This document shows, piece by piece, positions 11,518 to 20,992 of a stretch of DNA of 64,000 bases. The first letter of the stretch is position 1; every line of letters begins with the position of its first letter. Both the position numbers and the translations under genes were made by a program. This DNA is from Linum tenue. Lineage: Eukaryota > Streptophyta > Magnoliopsida > Malpighiales > Linaceae. The notes under the pieces were generated by a model that was given only the letters and a program-made list of their open reading frames with translations, ran no database searches and had not been told where the DNA came from. Where the stretch lies: the NCBI GenBank assembly GCA_946122785.1, contig CAMGYJ010000005.1, forward strand, positions 91,010,547 through 91,074,546, given 5' to 3'.

Positions 11518-12297
11518 TAGGGATGTCAATCCAACCCGTAACCATGGATATCCTACCCGATCGTAACCGGTCAACGAGGGTAATTACCCACTTTGACGGG
11601 TTAAGAGACGGGTACGGGTAATACCAGGTTTCAAAATAAAGGGTAGGGTACGGGTATGGTAATAGATAATACCCGCCCCACTAATCAAAGGGTCAATTTT
11701 CCTAGCCATAACCCTACCCAGTAGTCGATTTTCCTTGCCCACACACAAGTGAGGTGCTTGCTCGGGCTCTTCTTGAAACTTTACTTGCTTGGGATATGAC
11801 ACAACGGTATCTACGATTACCATGGATAATTGTTCTACTAATGATGCATTGATGGATGTCATGAAGCATAAGTTAAGCAGTGAGCATTTGATGTGGTCTG
11901 GTTCTCATATTATCTTTTGCTGTTTTGTATATGTGTGGATTGTTGAAGCTAGAACAAATATGATGTATTTTGTTTTTGTTTGTGTGGATTGTAGAAGCAA
12001 GAACAATTATTATGTGTTTGCTGTTTTTATTTGTGTGGATTGTTAAAACTAGAACAGTTACAAGTATTGAGAATTTTAATAGACAATAGTATGTATGTGC
12101 ATATATGTGTATAAGTTCATATTTTAGGATTCGTACCATGGTTACCCGAATACTCGTGGTTACCCGGTGGGTAGGGTATGGTTATATCATTTTCATACCC
12201 GGTGGTTATTTGGTCGGGTATTTTACAAGGCTCTACTTGGCGGGTTAGGAGTTGGTATAGGGTAAACTCGCAACTGATCCTACCTATTATCACCCCT
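11518..12297 (+). mobile_element. hAT-superfamily deletion derivative, 780 bp
   Basis: Starts TAGGGATGTCAATCCAACCC and ends ATTATCACCCCT, with near-matching 8-bp flanks AGTGGCAC (11510-11517) and AGTAGCAC (12298-12305). The uninterrupted duplicate of the flanking sequence confirms insertion. Subterminal GGGTACGGGT-type repeats lie on both sides. The interior retains a short piece of hAT transposase (see 11789). Length and content show it is an internally deleted, non-autonomous copy. Confidence 0.85.
11789..11935 (+). pseudogene. hAT transposase fragment
   Basis: The frame from 11789 reads MGYDTTVSTITMDNCSTNDA, then a helix-like segment ending GSHIIFCCF. The 'sITMDNCSTNDAlmd' block matches the RNase-H-like core of plant Ac/RICESLEEPER-type hAT transposases, where the first catalytic Asp sits in 'TvDNassNd' (family knowledge). 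The expected next block (HVRCxAHILNL) has decayed to IIFCCF. Only about 45 residues are recognisable, against roughly 650 in a full transposase. It identifies the autonomous parent of this element as a hAT. Confidence 0.7.
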
Positions 12298-12305
12298 AGT
12301 AGCAC

Positions 12306-14135
12306 CAAACCTTGGCTTTTATATATTAATAATTAATATATTAATTAATGTATCTATCTGTACGTGGGCTAATTCTGTGCGGCCTCAAATTTTTCCTTGC
12401 AGGGCATCATGAGCAGTCCGCTGAAACTTTCAGTCAAAACCGAGATAAGGAAATATATGCATCAATAGCCACCACTGCAACAGTGTCATACAGTAACAAC
12501 AACACAATCCTCCTTTTTCCACCATTTTCTTTGTGGTTTCATTGGGGATGACTGATGAGATGGGAAAAGGTGATGCCACCCATTTCTGCAGATGAATGCG
12601 AATAAGTGGCCACAGTGGACTGGAGAGTCAAATGGATTGGAGAAGCTGTGAATTAACCAACCCACAACAGCCACCAATTTCAAGATAAGTCAAAGCAAAG
12701 AGTTTGGAGGAAAATAGACCAACACCAATATTAAAAAAAGTGCTCAAAATGGATAGAAAGAAGAATGCCACTAGCCTTTAGTGGGTTGGAGAAGTGCTGT
12801 GCAGTGCAGTGCAGTGCAGGAGCCCCACAGTCCCACTCACCATTTCCCGGACTAGATAGTGATAATTAGTACAGAAGTAAAGCTGTGTACTCAAGACTGC
12901 TGCTTTCACGTTGTTGGTTCACACTCTGCCTCTTCCGACTTGTGTTGACAATATCTTCTCAAAGTAGGAATGACCTTTACTAAGCTAAGATCTGACGCTA
13001 AGATCTGGTGAACAATGGGATTTGGACAATCCAGATGTGGGTTCTTAACTAGACTATTTTTGGCATCATGATCCAGACAAGCGCAGATGCACAAACTTCC
13101 ATCCCAACTCCAACTGTGCGCATACTCAACTATCTTGACCCAAATACCTCCACCGGGTAATGATTTTGTCATGGACCAGTATCAACAAGACAACACTATG
13201 CATTCAAAGTATCTTAATATCAATGAATTTACCACTCTTGTGCAGTTTTCCCATAAGACTTTATATACTTCTGTCTTCTCTGTTTTCTGCAAGTGCAACG
13301 AAAAGAAGAACAACTTCCATGCTGCATTTACAGATAGCTTATGAAAGTAAATTGATGCTTGGTCTCGGTAAATGGATGCTCTGCTTCACTTCAGCAAGTA
13401 CACGTGATATAGGATAATTTTCAGGCTCATTCATTCAGATAATCAGGCAAAGCAGGTGACTTTCTGGTAGCAGAAACATCATCTTTCACGAACTTGAGGT
13501 ATTGACAATAGGGCAGGTCAAAAGTGGAGGTTAGTACTAAACAGCCCACCAAGGAAGGCAATTGGATAGCAAATTAGGAAGAACAAGTGAAGTTGCTATC
13601 TAGTATCTACAGAGTCGTGCCATGCACCTCTTCACAACTCACAAGGAAACAATGTTTGAAGCCTCCGAGAATTCTTGATTACATACCCATGACTACAAAT
13701 TTATTTTCATGTTCTTCACATTTTCCCTTCCAGTTGCTACCGACCGAAGGTGTCATACATGCTCGGAGTACATAACAAGAAGTGTTCCGTTAAAGTATTG
13801 GGGTTCAGTGTACTGCACAGCTTGCCCACAACCACAATTCATGAGTTTTGATACATGGACGGATAAAGCATCAACCGATTGTTGAAGATTGGAACGATTA
13901 CCTCTTCAGACTGATAACAAGTCGCCAGCCACGACTGAAAGCACGATCACGATTCACGACTGGTGGAGATTTTTTGAACATCCAGATGCTCATTTAATGC
14001 CCACTACCTGTAACCTCTTTTGTTCAACTTAGTCAGCGGAACCAAAGCCAGAATGGTTCTACTCAAATAACCAATCCATGTGAGACTCAGTTGGACTCAG
14101 TACTGACCATCTGGAAGTCCATAAGTTCCATCCAG
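12306..14135. other. No confident gene
   Basis: The first 50 bases finish the duplicated host repeat. A short GTGCA tandem (about 12797-12820) is present. Frames up to 88 codons occur on both strands but none has a recognisable motif. The part near 13850-14135 continues, on the minus strand, the helicase-like pseudogene sequence in broken frames (for example LSRT followed by ALNEHLDVQK). Otherwise nothing is seen. Confidence 0.4.
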
Positions 14136-14149
14136 TCACAAACTCATAT

Positions 14150-14756
14150 CATAAACTTTAGAGCCTGAACTCCTGGAATTCACCCCATCTCTAATTCTGG
14201 TCCTACCATTGTCCTTCCGAATGCTACTACTGGTCCTGTTGTCCCTTCTGCTTGAAAAGGTCCTCCCTTTGTGCTTTATCTGGGATTGGAAACTCCGATC
14301 ATACATCTCAGAGCCCGAATTCATGGCATTCCAGGGATCACCATCACTATTGTTCTGAATGCTTCTAGTAGTCCTCCTCTCACTTGTCCTATATATAGTC
14401 CTTCCTCTATGCTTAATACGGGATTCGAAATTCGCATCATAAGTTTCAGAGTCCAAATTCCTACCATTCCTAAAACTCGAGCCTCACCATCACTACGGTT
14501 ATGGATCCTAGTAGTCCTGCTCTCACTTCTACTTGACGAAGTTCTGCCTTTATGATTAATCTGGGATTGGAGACTCGAAGCATAATTCAAAGTCACGATT
14601 CCTGCCTTTCCTGAAACCTCGAGCATACCCTTCCTCATCACTGCTGTTACGGATCCAAGTATTACTGCTCTTATTTCTGCTGGAAGAAGTCCTTACCCTA
14701 TGATTTATGTGGGATTGGGAACCCGAACCATAAATTTCAGAGTCACGATTCATGCC
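14150..14756 (-). repeat. Coding minisatellite, unit about 135-150 bases
   Basis: Minus-strand units begin near 14753, 14615, 14456 and 14325, each encoding a variant of S-E-x-Y-x(5)-Q-S-x-I-x-H-K-G-R-T-S-S-S-R-x-E-x-R-T-T-R. A further relative lies at about 15075-15240. Unit-to-unit frameshifts show that selection on the reading frame has been lost. Confidence 0.65.
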
Positions 14757-14758
14757 TT

Positions 14759-14990
14759 TTTAGTGTTGTGGTATATGATCCACGATTGAACCTCTTTCAA
14801 CAACTCGAGTTATTGGGACCAACTGATTCTTGACATGGTATAAGAGCCTTCTGTGACCGAGAGGTCCTGTGTTCGATTCCCGGTGACCCCCATTTGTTAA
14901 GCACATGGTATTCTTGACTTCAGACTTGTGCAAACTTCAAGCCCTTATAAGTTGCTTTCGTTTGAGGGGACGTGTTAGTATTGTGGTATA
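14759..14990 (+). mobile_element. TRIM-like miniature LTR retroelement
   Basis: A 75-80-base left repeat (14761-14835) starts TAGTGTTGTGGTATATG and ends GACA. It is immediately followed by TGGTATAAGAGCC (14836-14848), one mismatch from the usual Met-tRNA primer-binding site TGGTATCAGAGCC. At 14973 the sequence TGTTAGTATTGTGGTAT reopens the terminal repeat after a purine-rich GAGGGGACG. The right repeat is truncated and the host repeat resumes near 14998. Internal GTTCGATTCCC (14871) resembles a Pol III B box, so a SINE is the main alternative. Confidence 0.55.
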
Positions 14991-15872
14991 GCCCCCCCTT
15001 CTTCATCACTACTGTTATGGATCCAAGTAGTATTGCTCTTATTTCTGCTTGACGAAGTCCTTACCCTATGATTTATTGATTCTTGCCATTCCGGAAACCT
15101 CCATCGTCGCTTTCTCCATCGTTATGAACCCTACTGCTCCTGATCTCGCTTCTACTAGATAATGTCCTTCCTGAGAACTTCATCTGAAACCCAACATGAT
15201 TTGACTCCATTTACCCATTAGCATTCCCAAACTTTCCACTCCCTCTATTCGTCATTTCACCACCATTTCTCCTCCTCCCAACGCTCTCGTACTTGTGCAC
15301 CCCCGAGTTGCCGCTGAAATGCTGCGAACTCCAATCTTCCAAATAAAAATTTCTCTAAGAAAAGTTCCCATTTTTAAACCTCAGAATACCTCTTCGCATC
15401 CTTCCATTTTTGAGAACACCGTTTTCCCCTTCCATACCCGACACATCACCCAGTTCTTCATCCTCCAACTCATCATCAAGCCCATTAACCTTCCCGTATG
15501 GCCTCACGCTCTGAACGACCCCTTGAGGTAAAAATCTAGCGGAAGGGATGCCGTCGTCGGGGGTCTTGAACAATTGGGGGCCATGTCTCTCCGTGCACAA
15601 ATCGAACCCACCTGGCTTCTGAAACCTATCTGCCAAAACCTTCACCTGCTCATCAGCGCCCACCGAATATAAAGAGGGGCCTTTTTGAAAGCATCCCAAG
15701 GACGCTCCAGTTCGGCGACCGCTGCCTTAAGTTCGGCTCGCTTCCTCATTTTGTGGATTTGCCTCTCGCGGCTCAGCCAAACCTTGAGGAGTTGTTTGCC
15801 TTTCTTGGCCTGCATCTGTTTCCACTGCCAGCGCGATACTCCGCCTGGGAAGGTTCGTGGGTCGTCGCCCAT

Positions 15873-16183
15873 TCAGATTACGGTGGATTTCCTCGGTACA
15901 AGTTGGGATTGGATGGAGAGGAAGGAGAATTTAGAGAGGAACAGAGGGGTTTCAGATGTTAGGGTTTTGGAGAAGGAGAGATGGGCAAGGAGGATTGACA
16001 GCACCATCGGCCGCTGAGTGTCAGGTGGACTAGCGGGGACACCTCCCGGACTTGAAGTTCCTAATTTCCCGGCGGCGACAGTGGTAAGAGCGAGGTAATG
16101 GTTGGCCCGTGCTTTGCCTCCAGATTACACTAGATTTGGGCCCAAGTTGGCGGATAAATTTCGTTAATACTATAGATAAATAT
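15873..16183. other. 5' flank of the helicase-like pseudogene
   Basis: GC-richer sequence upstream of the minus-strand ATG, probably the old 5' UTR and promoter. No clear TATA box was found. The plus-strand frame 15685-16017 is antisense to the pseudogene and is not a gene. Confidence 0.4.
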
Positions 16184-16453
16184 AGGGGACGTTTGATTTT
16201 TTTTAAAATCCGGGGTACTGCATACCTTGAGTAAGAAAACGCTATTCAAAACTTGAATTGACTGATATTTCAGACATGATACTATACTCTAACACTTAAA
16301 TATCAAAATCTAGGTCTTAATTCTCTAAATCTTATACCCCAAGATCAATTTAATTAGAAAAAATAATTCCTGCTAATTAGAGGTCTAGATAGCGTTTTCA
16401 TACTCAAAGTATGCGGTACCCCGGATTTCACCCGGGGTACCGTAGGAGGCACC
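16184..16453. mobile_element. (TA)n-flanked inverted-repeat element, family A, copy 1
   Basis: The right end GGGGTACCGTAGGAGGCACC abuts a (TA)n tract. The left end GGGGACG followed by a T run and AAAATCCGGGGTACTG is a diverged version of the family A end, and is preceded by TATAGATAAATATA. Inner arms pair: CATACCTTGAGTAAGAAAAC with its complement near 16397-16412. It is 270 bases long and non-coding. Confidence 0.7.
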
Positions 16454-16465
16454 ATATATATATAT
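16454..16465. repeat. (TA)n tract between elements
   Basis: Twelve bases of AT repeat exactly separate two inverted-repeat elements. Confidence 0.9.
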
Positions 16466-16872
16466 GGTAACTACTTCGGTGCACTCACAAAAATGAATGC
16501 GTTCAATGCACCCAACTCAAAAACTAGTCTTAAGGTGTAGGATTTTGAATTTTAATTTGTAGAATTAGTGTAATATGATGATATAACAGATGATAACAAC
16601 TAATTAGTGGATTACCCTAAGCCCTAGACCTCCAATTTTGAGTTCTATCCCTAAACCCCAAATTGTAAACCCTAACCCTAAATATCTAAACTCTAAATCC
16701 TTCAAATTAAAGTAAATCTTCAATGGTTTTTGTGCAAATTCATGTGCGTTATTGTTCATCACATCATAAGTGATGAATGACATCATTTTGACATATATCA
16801 CATATTTAAAATGACGGTTATGAAGTGAGTGCACTGAATGCACCCAAAAAAGTGAGTGCACCGAAGACGCCA

Positions 16873-16874
<2 letters not shown>
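16466..16874. mobile_element. (TA)n-flanked inverted-repeat element, family B
   Basis: The left end GGTAACTACTTCGGTGCACT pairs with the right end AGTGCACCGAAGACGCCACC, and a second inner pair is AATGCACCCAA at both sides. Both outer ends abut (TA)n tracts. The 409-base interior is AT-rich with AACCCTAA-like words and no coding capacity. The terminal word (C)TTCGGTGC resembles the CTTCTACGGTGC end of the large element at 17338. Confidence 0.75.

Positions 16875-16908
<34 letters not shown>
16875..16908. repeat. (TA)n tract, 34 bases
   Basis: An uninterrupted AT repeat between the family B element and the second family A element. Confidence 0.95.
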
Positions 16909-16910
<2 letters not shown>

Positions 16911-17313
16911 GGAGTTCTATGGTACCCCGGGTGAAATCCGGGGTACCGCATACCTTGAGTAAGAAAACGCTATCTAGAACTTGAATTGACTAATCTTTCG
17001 GACATGATACTATACTCTAACCCTTAAAGATCAACATCTAGGTCTTAATTCTCTAAATCTTATACCCGAAGATCAATTTAATTAGAAACAATAATCGACG
17101 GTTATGATTCGTCCGAATACAGGTAAAAAAATCAATGCACCATCTTAGGGTTTATAGTTTATGATTTAGATAATTAGGACCTAGGGTTCACTCATTAAGG
17201 GTTAGGGTATAGTATCATGCCCAAAAGTCCTGGTAATTCGAGGTCTAGATAGCGTTTTTATACTCAAGGTATGCGGTACCCCGGATTTCACCCGGGGTAC
17301 CGTAGAAGGCACC
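16909..17313. mobile_element. (TA)n-flanked inverted-repeat element, family A, copy 2
   Basis: The left end GGGGAGTTCTATGGTACCCC and right end GGGGTACCGTAGAAGGCACC are the outer parts of an inverted repeat of about 65 bases, continuing inward with CCGCATACCTTGAGTA and CGCTATCTAGA on the left and complements on the right (17256-17300). Both ends abut (TA)n. It is 405 bases, non-coding. It matches copy 1 closely over TTCTCTAAATCTTATACCC. Confidence 0.85.
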
Positions 17314-17337
17314 ATATATATATATATATATATATAT
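17314..17337. repeat. (TA)n tract, 24 bases
   Basis: An uninterrupted AT repeat between family A copy 2 and the left end of the 13.3-kb element. Confidence 0.95.
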
Positions 17338-18186
17338 GATGACTTCTACGGTGCCCAGGGCAAAATCCGGGTACGGGTACCTTGGCCGATCTTAACCATC
17401 CATTTTCAATCTCCACGGCTCACGTTTGTTAAACCTAACTGCGCCACTAAATAACTAAACAAATTACAAAAAGCCTCTTGCCGCGTTAAGTTTGTTTTCA
17501 TCCTAGTCCAACTAACTGCCCCGATTAAATTAAATGGATTAAGACTGCAAACCCAATTGGGTAGACCCACTGCCGCCCTAACCAATTTCCAGTCTCCCTA
17601 ACCAATTACACGATCCCTCTCTCGTCTTGAAGGGATGCCCCTTCACAGTTCCAAGAGAAGCTCCCCATCCAATTTGAACTCCCCAACTTAATCATCTTTT
17701 TGAATCCCAATTACTTGCATCCACATTCGACGTAGATTGAATTTCCCAATTTATTTTGTCTTGTTTGTTCTTCGCCATTTTATTTCTCCTCGCCTATCTC
17801 TTTCTAACACGATTGCGACGACCATGTCTATTATTGTGTTCATCAAACTTTTCATTTGCAAAAGAACCCTTGAAAGAGGTTTGCTAACCCTAGGGTTCAT
17901 GTCGCTAGTGCTTTGTCATCTTGTCTTAGCGTTATTGTCATTTTCTCGAAACTTCTATCACTCGGTGAAATTAAGGTTTCCTTATATGTAGTGTTCGTCT
18001 CGCCCAGAGGATTGAGGAAGAAGATGAAGAAGACAAAATTTGATTCGAATCGGATGGAGAGGTCTCCTTAATTTGTGTTTATGTATTAACGGTGCGTTTA
18101 TGACTAATTCTAGTTGGACTGGGTCTGATCATTGATTTTTGCAAGCTTTTAAATAACATTCAAAAGTGGGCTTGTACATGACCCAT
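17338..18186 (+). repeat. Left terminal inverted repeat of the 13.3-kb element
   Basis: Pairs with 29692-30609. Three zones are visible: a conserved outer 40 bases, a diverged middle with a short matching island (CCCTAACCAATTTCCAGTCT at about 17576), and a highly conserved inner 380 bases. The inner zone contains an 84-codon frame (17737-17991) that is mirrored in the other arm, but its translation has no family motif and it is probably incidental. Confidence 0.85.
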
Positions 18187-18239
18187 GCAATATTCAAAAG
18201 TGGGTCTGGAACGTGCGAGCCCATTTCATTTCTCCTACC

Positions 18240-18248
18240 GTATAAATT
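18240..18248 (+). promoter_or_regulatory. TATA box upstream of the transposon-protein frame
   Basis: CGTATAAATTTG lies about 200 bases upstream of the ATG at 18438 and just inside the left inverted repeat. The position suits a promoter for the first plus-strand gene of the element. Confidence 0.4.
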
Positions 18249-18437
18249 TGTGCGCCAACCCTAGTTTAACTAGCTTTACTTACCCTAATTTAACCTACAC
18301 GAGTTACCATCATCATTACATATCTTCCGAAATCTTCTAACTCTTGACATTCCAGACTCAACCGTCTCCATACTCAACGCCCACGATCACTTTTTCTTAC
18401 ACCTACATTCTCTATTTCCTCCATCTTCACCTTCCCC

Positions 18438-19334
18438 TTGTTCCTTCTTCCTCCAGACGCCATTGCAAACAAAGGTAAATCGTTTGCTGAAATGGGGATA
18501 CTATCTCTATCAAATGAAGACTGCCGATCCACCCAAAGTCTCGGTGACTATCTTTCATTTACAAGCAAGACAACAATTGTGGCCGAGTACGAGTTCATCC
18601 GCCTAAGTCCTTTCCCTCCATAAGTGAATAAGTTAATAAAAAATGTTGGCTGGGAAAAGTTCTTTGATCTCTGGAGTCGAGGAAGCACCAGTTACTGCCC
18701 CCATGTGGTGAGGAAGTTCTACCACAATTTACAGCTTTCTGGTCCCTGTGATTCTCATCTCGTGTCGATCTTCCTGAGACATAGAGTTTGCTTCCAGCCT
18801 CATCAGTTTGCTGAGATCCTCGATCTTCCCGCCGGAGGACACCCCATAGAGAGCATAAGCGATCTTGGGCGGTTGTACGATTTTGAGTTTGAAGTTGAAC
18901 TGGCGAAACTCACGAAGGGGCGGATCCAGGCTTTTTTCCTCCCAGATCCTCTTCGATTCCTCCACTGGATGATCTCCAACTACTTCCTGCCAAGGTACCG
19001 TGGTCATTCGATTATTCGTAAACTTGACTTGGTTATCCTTGTGCAAGCTCAAAGAGGTGTTCCTGTTAACCTCGCATCTCTGATGTGACTGAACATGGTT
19101 GAGGCTGCTCCTAAAGGGGAAAACTGGTACACTGCCTTTCCATATGCCACCTTCGTGACCACCTTTCTTGAAAGGGTTGGGATGGATATGGGGGTTTATG
19201 TTAAGGAGGACCAGTGCGCTTATTTGCCGGTGTACCGTATAGCCGAATTGACCAATACTTTTATTGACCTTCGGCATACGGAGCATCAAGAGACCCCTGA
19301 GGCCTCCTCAAGCAAACGTCCTCGGCTTACATGA
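18438..19334 (+). pseudogene. Putative plant transposon protein (Transposase_32-like)
   Basis: One reading frame of 298 codons runs from ATG at 18438 to TGA at 19334, broken by TAA at 18621-18623 and TGA at 19086-19088 with no frameshift. Landmarks are VRKFYHNLQL, FLRHRVCFQPHQFAEILDLP, then WMISNYFLP, LVILVQAQRGVPVNLASLM and FVTTFLERVGMDMG. This order (VREFYANL, RG-x-x-v-x-F-s, lgLp, W-h-l-v-x-s-n-l-p, l-l-y-a-i, fp-x-l-I-t-x-L-c-x-x-a-G-V) is that of the putative plant transposon protein domain; the biochemical role is unknown to me. It ends in a basic SSKRPRLT tail that could be a nuclear signal. It is the first plus-strand gene inside the left TIR. Confidence 0.6.
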
Positions 19335-19626
19335 GAGTCGATTGATGCAGGGCGGGGTGGAGCGTTGGAGCAGCAAAGGGGCCAGCAATGAATGTCTTCT
19401 GTTAACAAGTTTCCTAAGTCTTTGTTGGTTTTTTTTCCAGTCTTTTGTCTTTTCCTTAATTCTCCAGCACTTAAAACTGTCAGGTACTGAGGGGAGCCAG
19501 TACATCATCTGACTAGGAAAGTCTCCCATTTTTTGAATTGTCCAGACCAATATTTTTCTATGCATGCAGTATTTTTTGAATTTGCCATGGCTAAGTTCCC
19601 TTAGACAGGTGACGAGATGCAGTAAT

Positions 19627-19860
19627 GGTCATATCCAATGGTGCAATTTTTGTGACTTGCAAGATGATGTGGCAAGGAGGTGCAATTGCATCTCTAAATT
19701 GCTATGATGTGAGAAGCTATTGCAAGGGTGCAAATTTGCATAAGAGCATATCCAATGGTGCAATTATAGTGACTTGCAAGCTGATGTGGCAATAAGTTGC
19801 AATTGCAACTTTGAATTGCATTGATGTGGGGTGCCCTTGCAAGTGTGCAAATTTGCTTGG
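19627..19860 (+). repeat. Tandem duplication, unit about 116 bases
   Basis: Two units share CATATCCAATGGTGCAATT, GTGACTTGCAAG, TGATGTGGCAA and GTGCAAATTTGC. Both are built from TTGCAA/GCAATTGCA words. A looser third relative extends to about 20035. Confidence 0.75.
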
Positions 19861-20824
19861 TGTGCAAATTTGCTTGCAATTGAAATGGGCACACGAGTGG
19901 GGACTATTGATGAAATTGCAATTGACTTTCATTGTTGGAGAGAGGATGAAGTTGAGAAGTGGTGTTTTCTCAAAATTATAGAAGTGGAAGTAGGGACTAC
20001 CTATGAAATTGCAAATGAATTTCATTGGGGGAGATTTTAATCCGCTTTTGTTCTAAGCAGTTCTAATTAGGTCGAAGAATGTGTTTACTTATTTCATCTA
20101 TGGTGATTTTTTTCCCTTTTTCATCAAGACTCATGCTTCTTTTATTCCCCCGGTGGATCTATGATGCTTCGTTTATAGTAAAATACCCTTTTAATTATAC
20201 ACAATAAAGAATAAATTAATTATGTAAGCCTTTTTATTGTATTTATTAATACAATAAATTCTCTCACTAAAAGGAGAGTGCATACATCGTTGGTGGAAAT
20301 TCAAGGAATGTAAGTCTTTCCATATCCTAGGAACATTAAATTAATTACCTAAGAATTTTCTATCTGCCTTGTACGGGTTTTGGTAATTAATTATGCTGAT
20401 TGGGAGCCAATCAGTTTTACTTTTTGGGTTAACTATACATGAATGCAAATTTAATTAGAAGAGGGCAATTGGGAACGAAGTGGAATGATATGATCTCAGT
20501 TAAACCTCTCTACAAGATACAATAGCTTTATCAAAAGCAACCTCATTCACAAGTTGGAAGCTGGAATTTTGGTCAAGCCCCTTTGCCATTTCGGGCAGCT
20601 CACTTTGGAAGCCTGTTCGTCACGCATGGCTCGATGAAAATGAGATTTTATTGATTTGTATTGAACCTGGGATATTTGTGAACACCAGGGATTACTTGGG
20701 AGCTGGAGATCAGGTCCAGAAGGTCCCTTTTCAGGTTGTGCAAATGTGTAATAGCCAGGTTAAAGCTAGATACTTTGAGACTCGATTCGGAAGGGATGGC
20801 TGTCCGAAAAGTCAATATAGTTTC

Positions 20825-20890
20825 CACAAAAAAACAAACCAAACCAAACCAAAACCAAACCAAAAAACAAACCAAACCAAAAAACAAATA
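20825..20890. repeat. CAAAC-rich minisatellite
   Basis: A run of imperfect ACCAAACCAAAC units with AAAAAACAAA interruptions. It generates spurious Phe/Trp-rich frames on the minus strand. Confidence 0.85.
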
Positions 20891-20992
20891 TAGAAAGCAT
20901 TCACCAAACCAAACCAAAAATGGTTGTCCATCATCTTGAAAAAAAAAAACATAACATGGTTGTCCATCATCTTGAACTCTTCGACTGAAGCT

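Larger units (their letters stand above)
14136..15872 (-). pseudogene. DEAD-box RNA helicase 33-like, 5' part, broken
   Basis: From ATG at 15872 the minus strand reads MGDDPRTFPGGVSRWQWKQM, then a basic helix (KMRKRAELKAAVAELERPW), then, after a one-base shift at the CCCC run 15676-15679, SLYSVGADEQVKVLADRFQK and PSARFLPQGVVQSVRPYG. This is the conserved N-terminal region of plant DEAD-box helicase 33-like proteins, as I remember the family. Downstream come in-frame stops (15355, about 15208, and others) and four to five copies of a roughly 45-residue Arg/Ser-rich repeat (core KGRTSSSRSESRTTR) spread over several frames. A miniature LTR element sits inside the repeats. No DEAD-box helicase core lies in the window. 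I infer a dead or truncated duplicate; an assembly error could explain the homopolymer shift but not the stops. Confidence 0.65.
19335..20992. other. Interior of the element, mostly non-coding
   Basis: Contains the 116-base tandem pair at 19627-19860, then GC-poor sequence. From about 20526 to 20815 the plus strand has an open frame with fragments such as WKPVRHAWLDENE and EPGIFVNTRDYLGAGDQVQK; I do not recognise it and it may be a captured gene piece. A CAAAC-type minisatellite (20825-20890) and a repeated GGTTGTCCATCATCTTGAA (20921 and 20959) follow. Confidence 0.45.

Noticed and set aside
14826..14885. A tRNA gene
   Set aside because: Only B-box-like and primer-site-like words are present; no cloverleaf can be formed.
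15685..16017. A 110-codon plus-strand frame
   Set aside because: It is antisense to the helicase 33-like N-terminus, which has clear family motifs.
16604..16951. A 115-codon minus-strand frame
   Set aside because: It runs through a (TA)n tract (repeated Tyr-Ile) and spans two separate transposable elements.
17737..17991. An 84-codon hydrophobic frame inside the left TIR
   Set aside because: Its conservation in the other arm follows from the inverted repeat itself; it has no motif and no codon-level evidence of selection.
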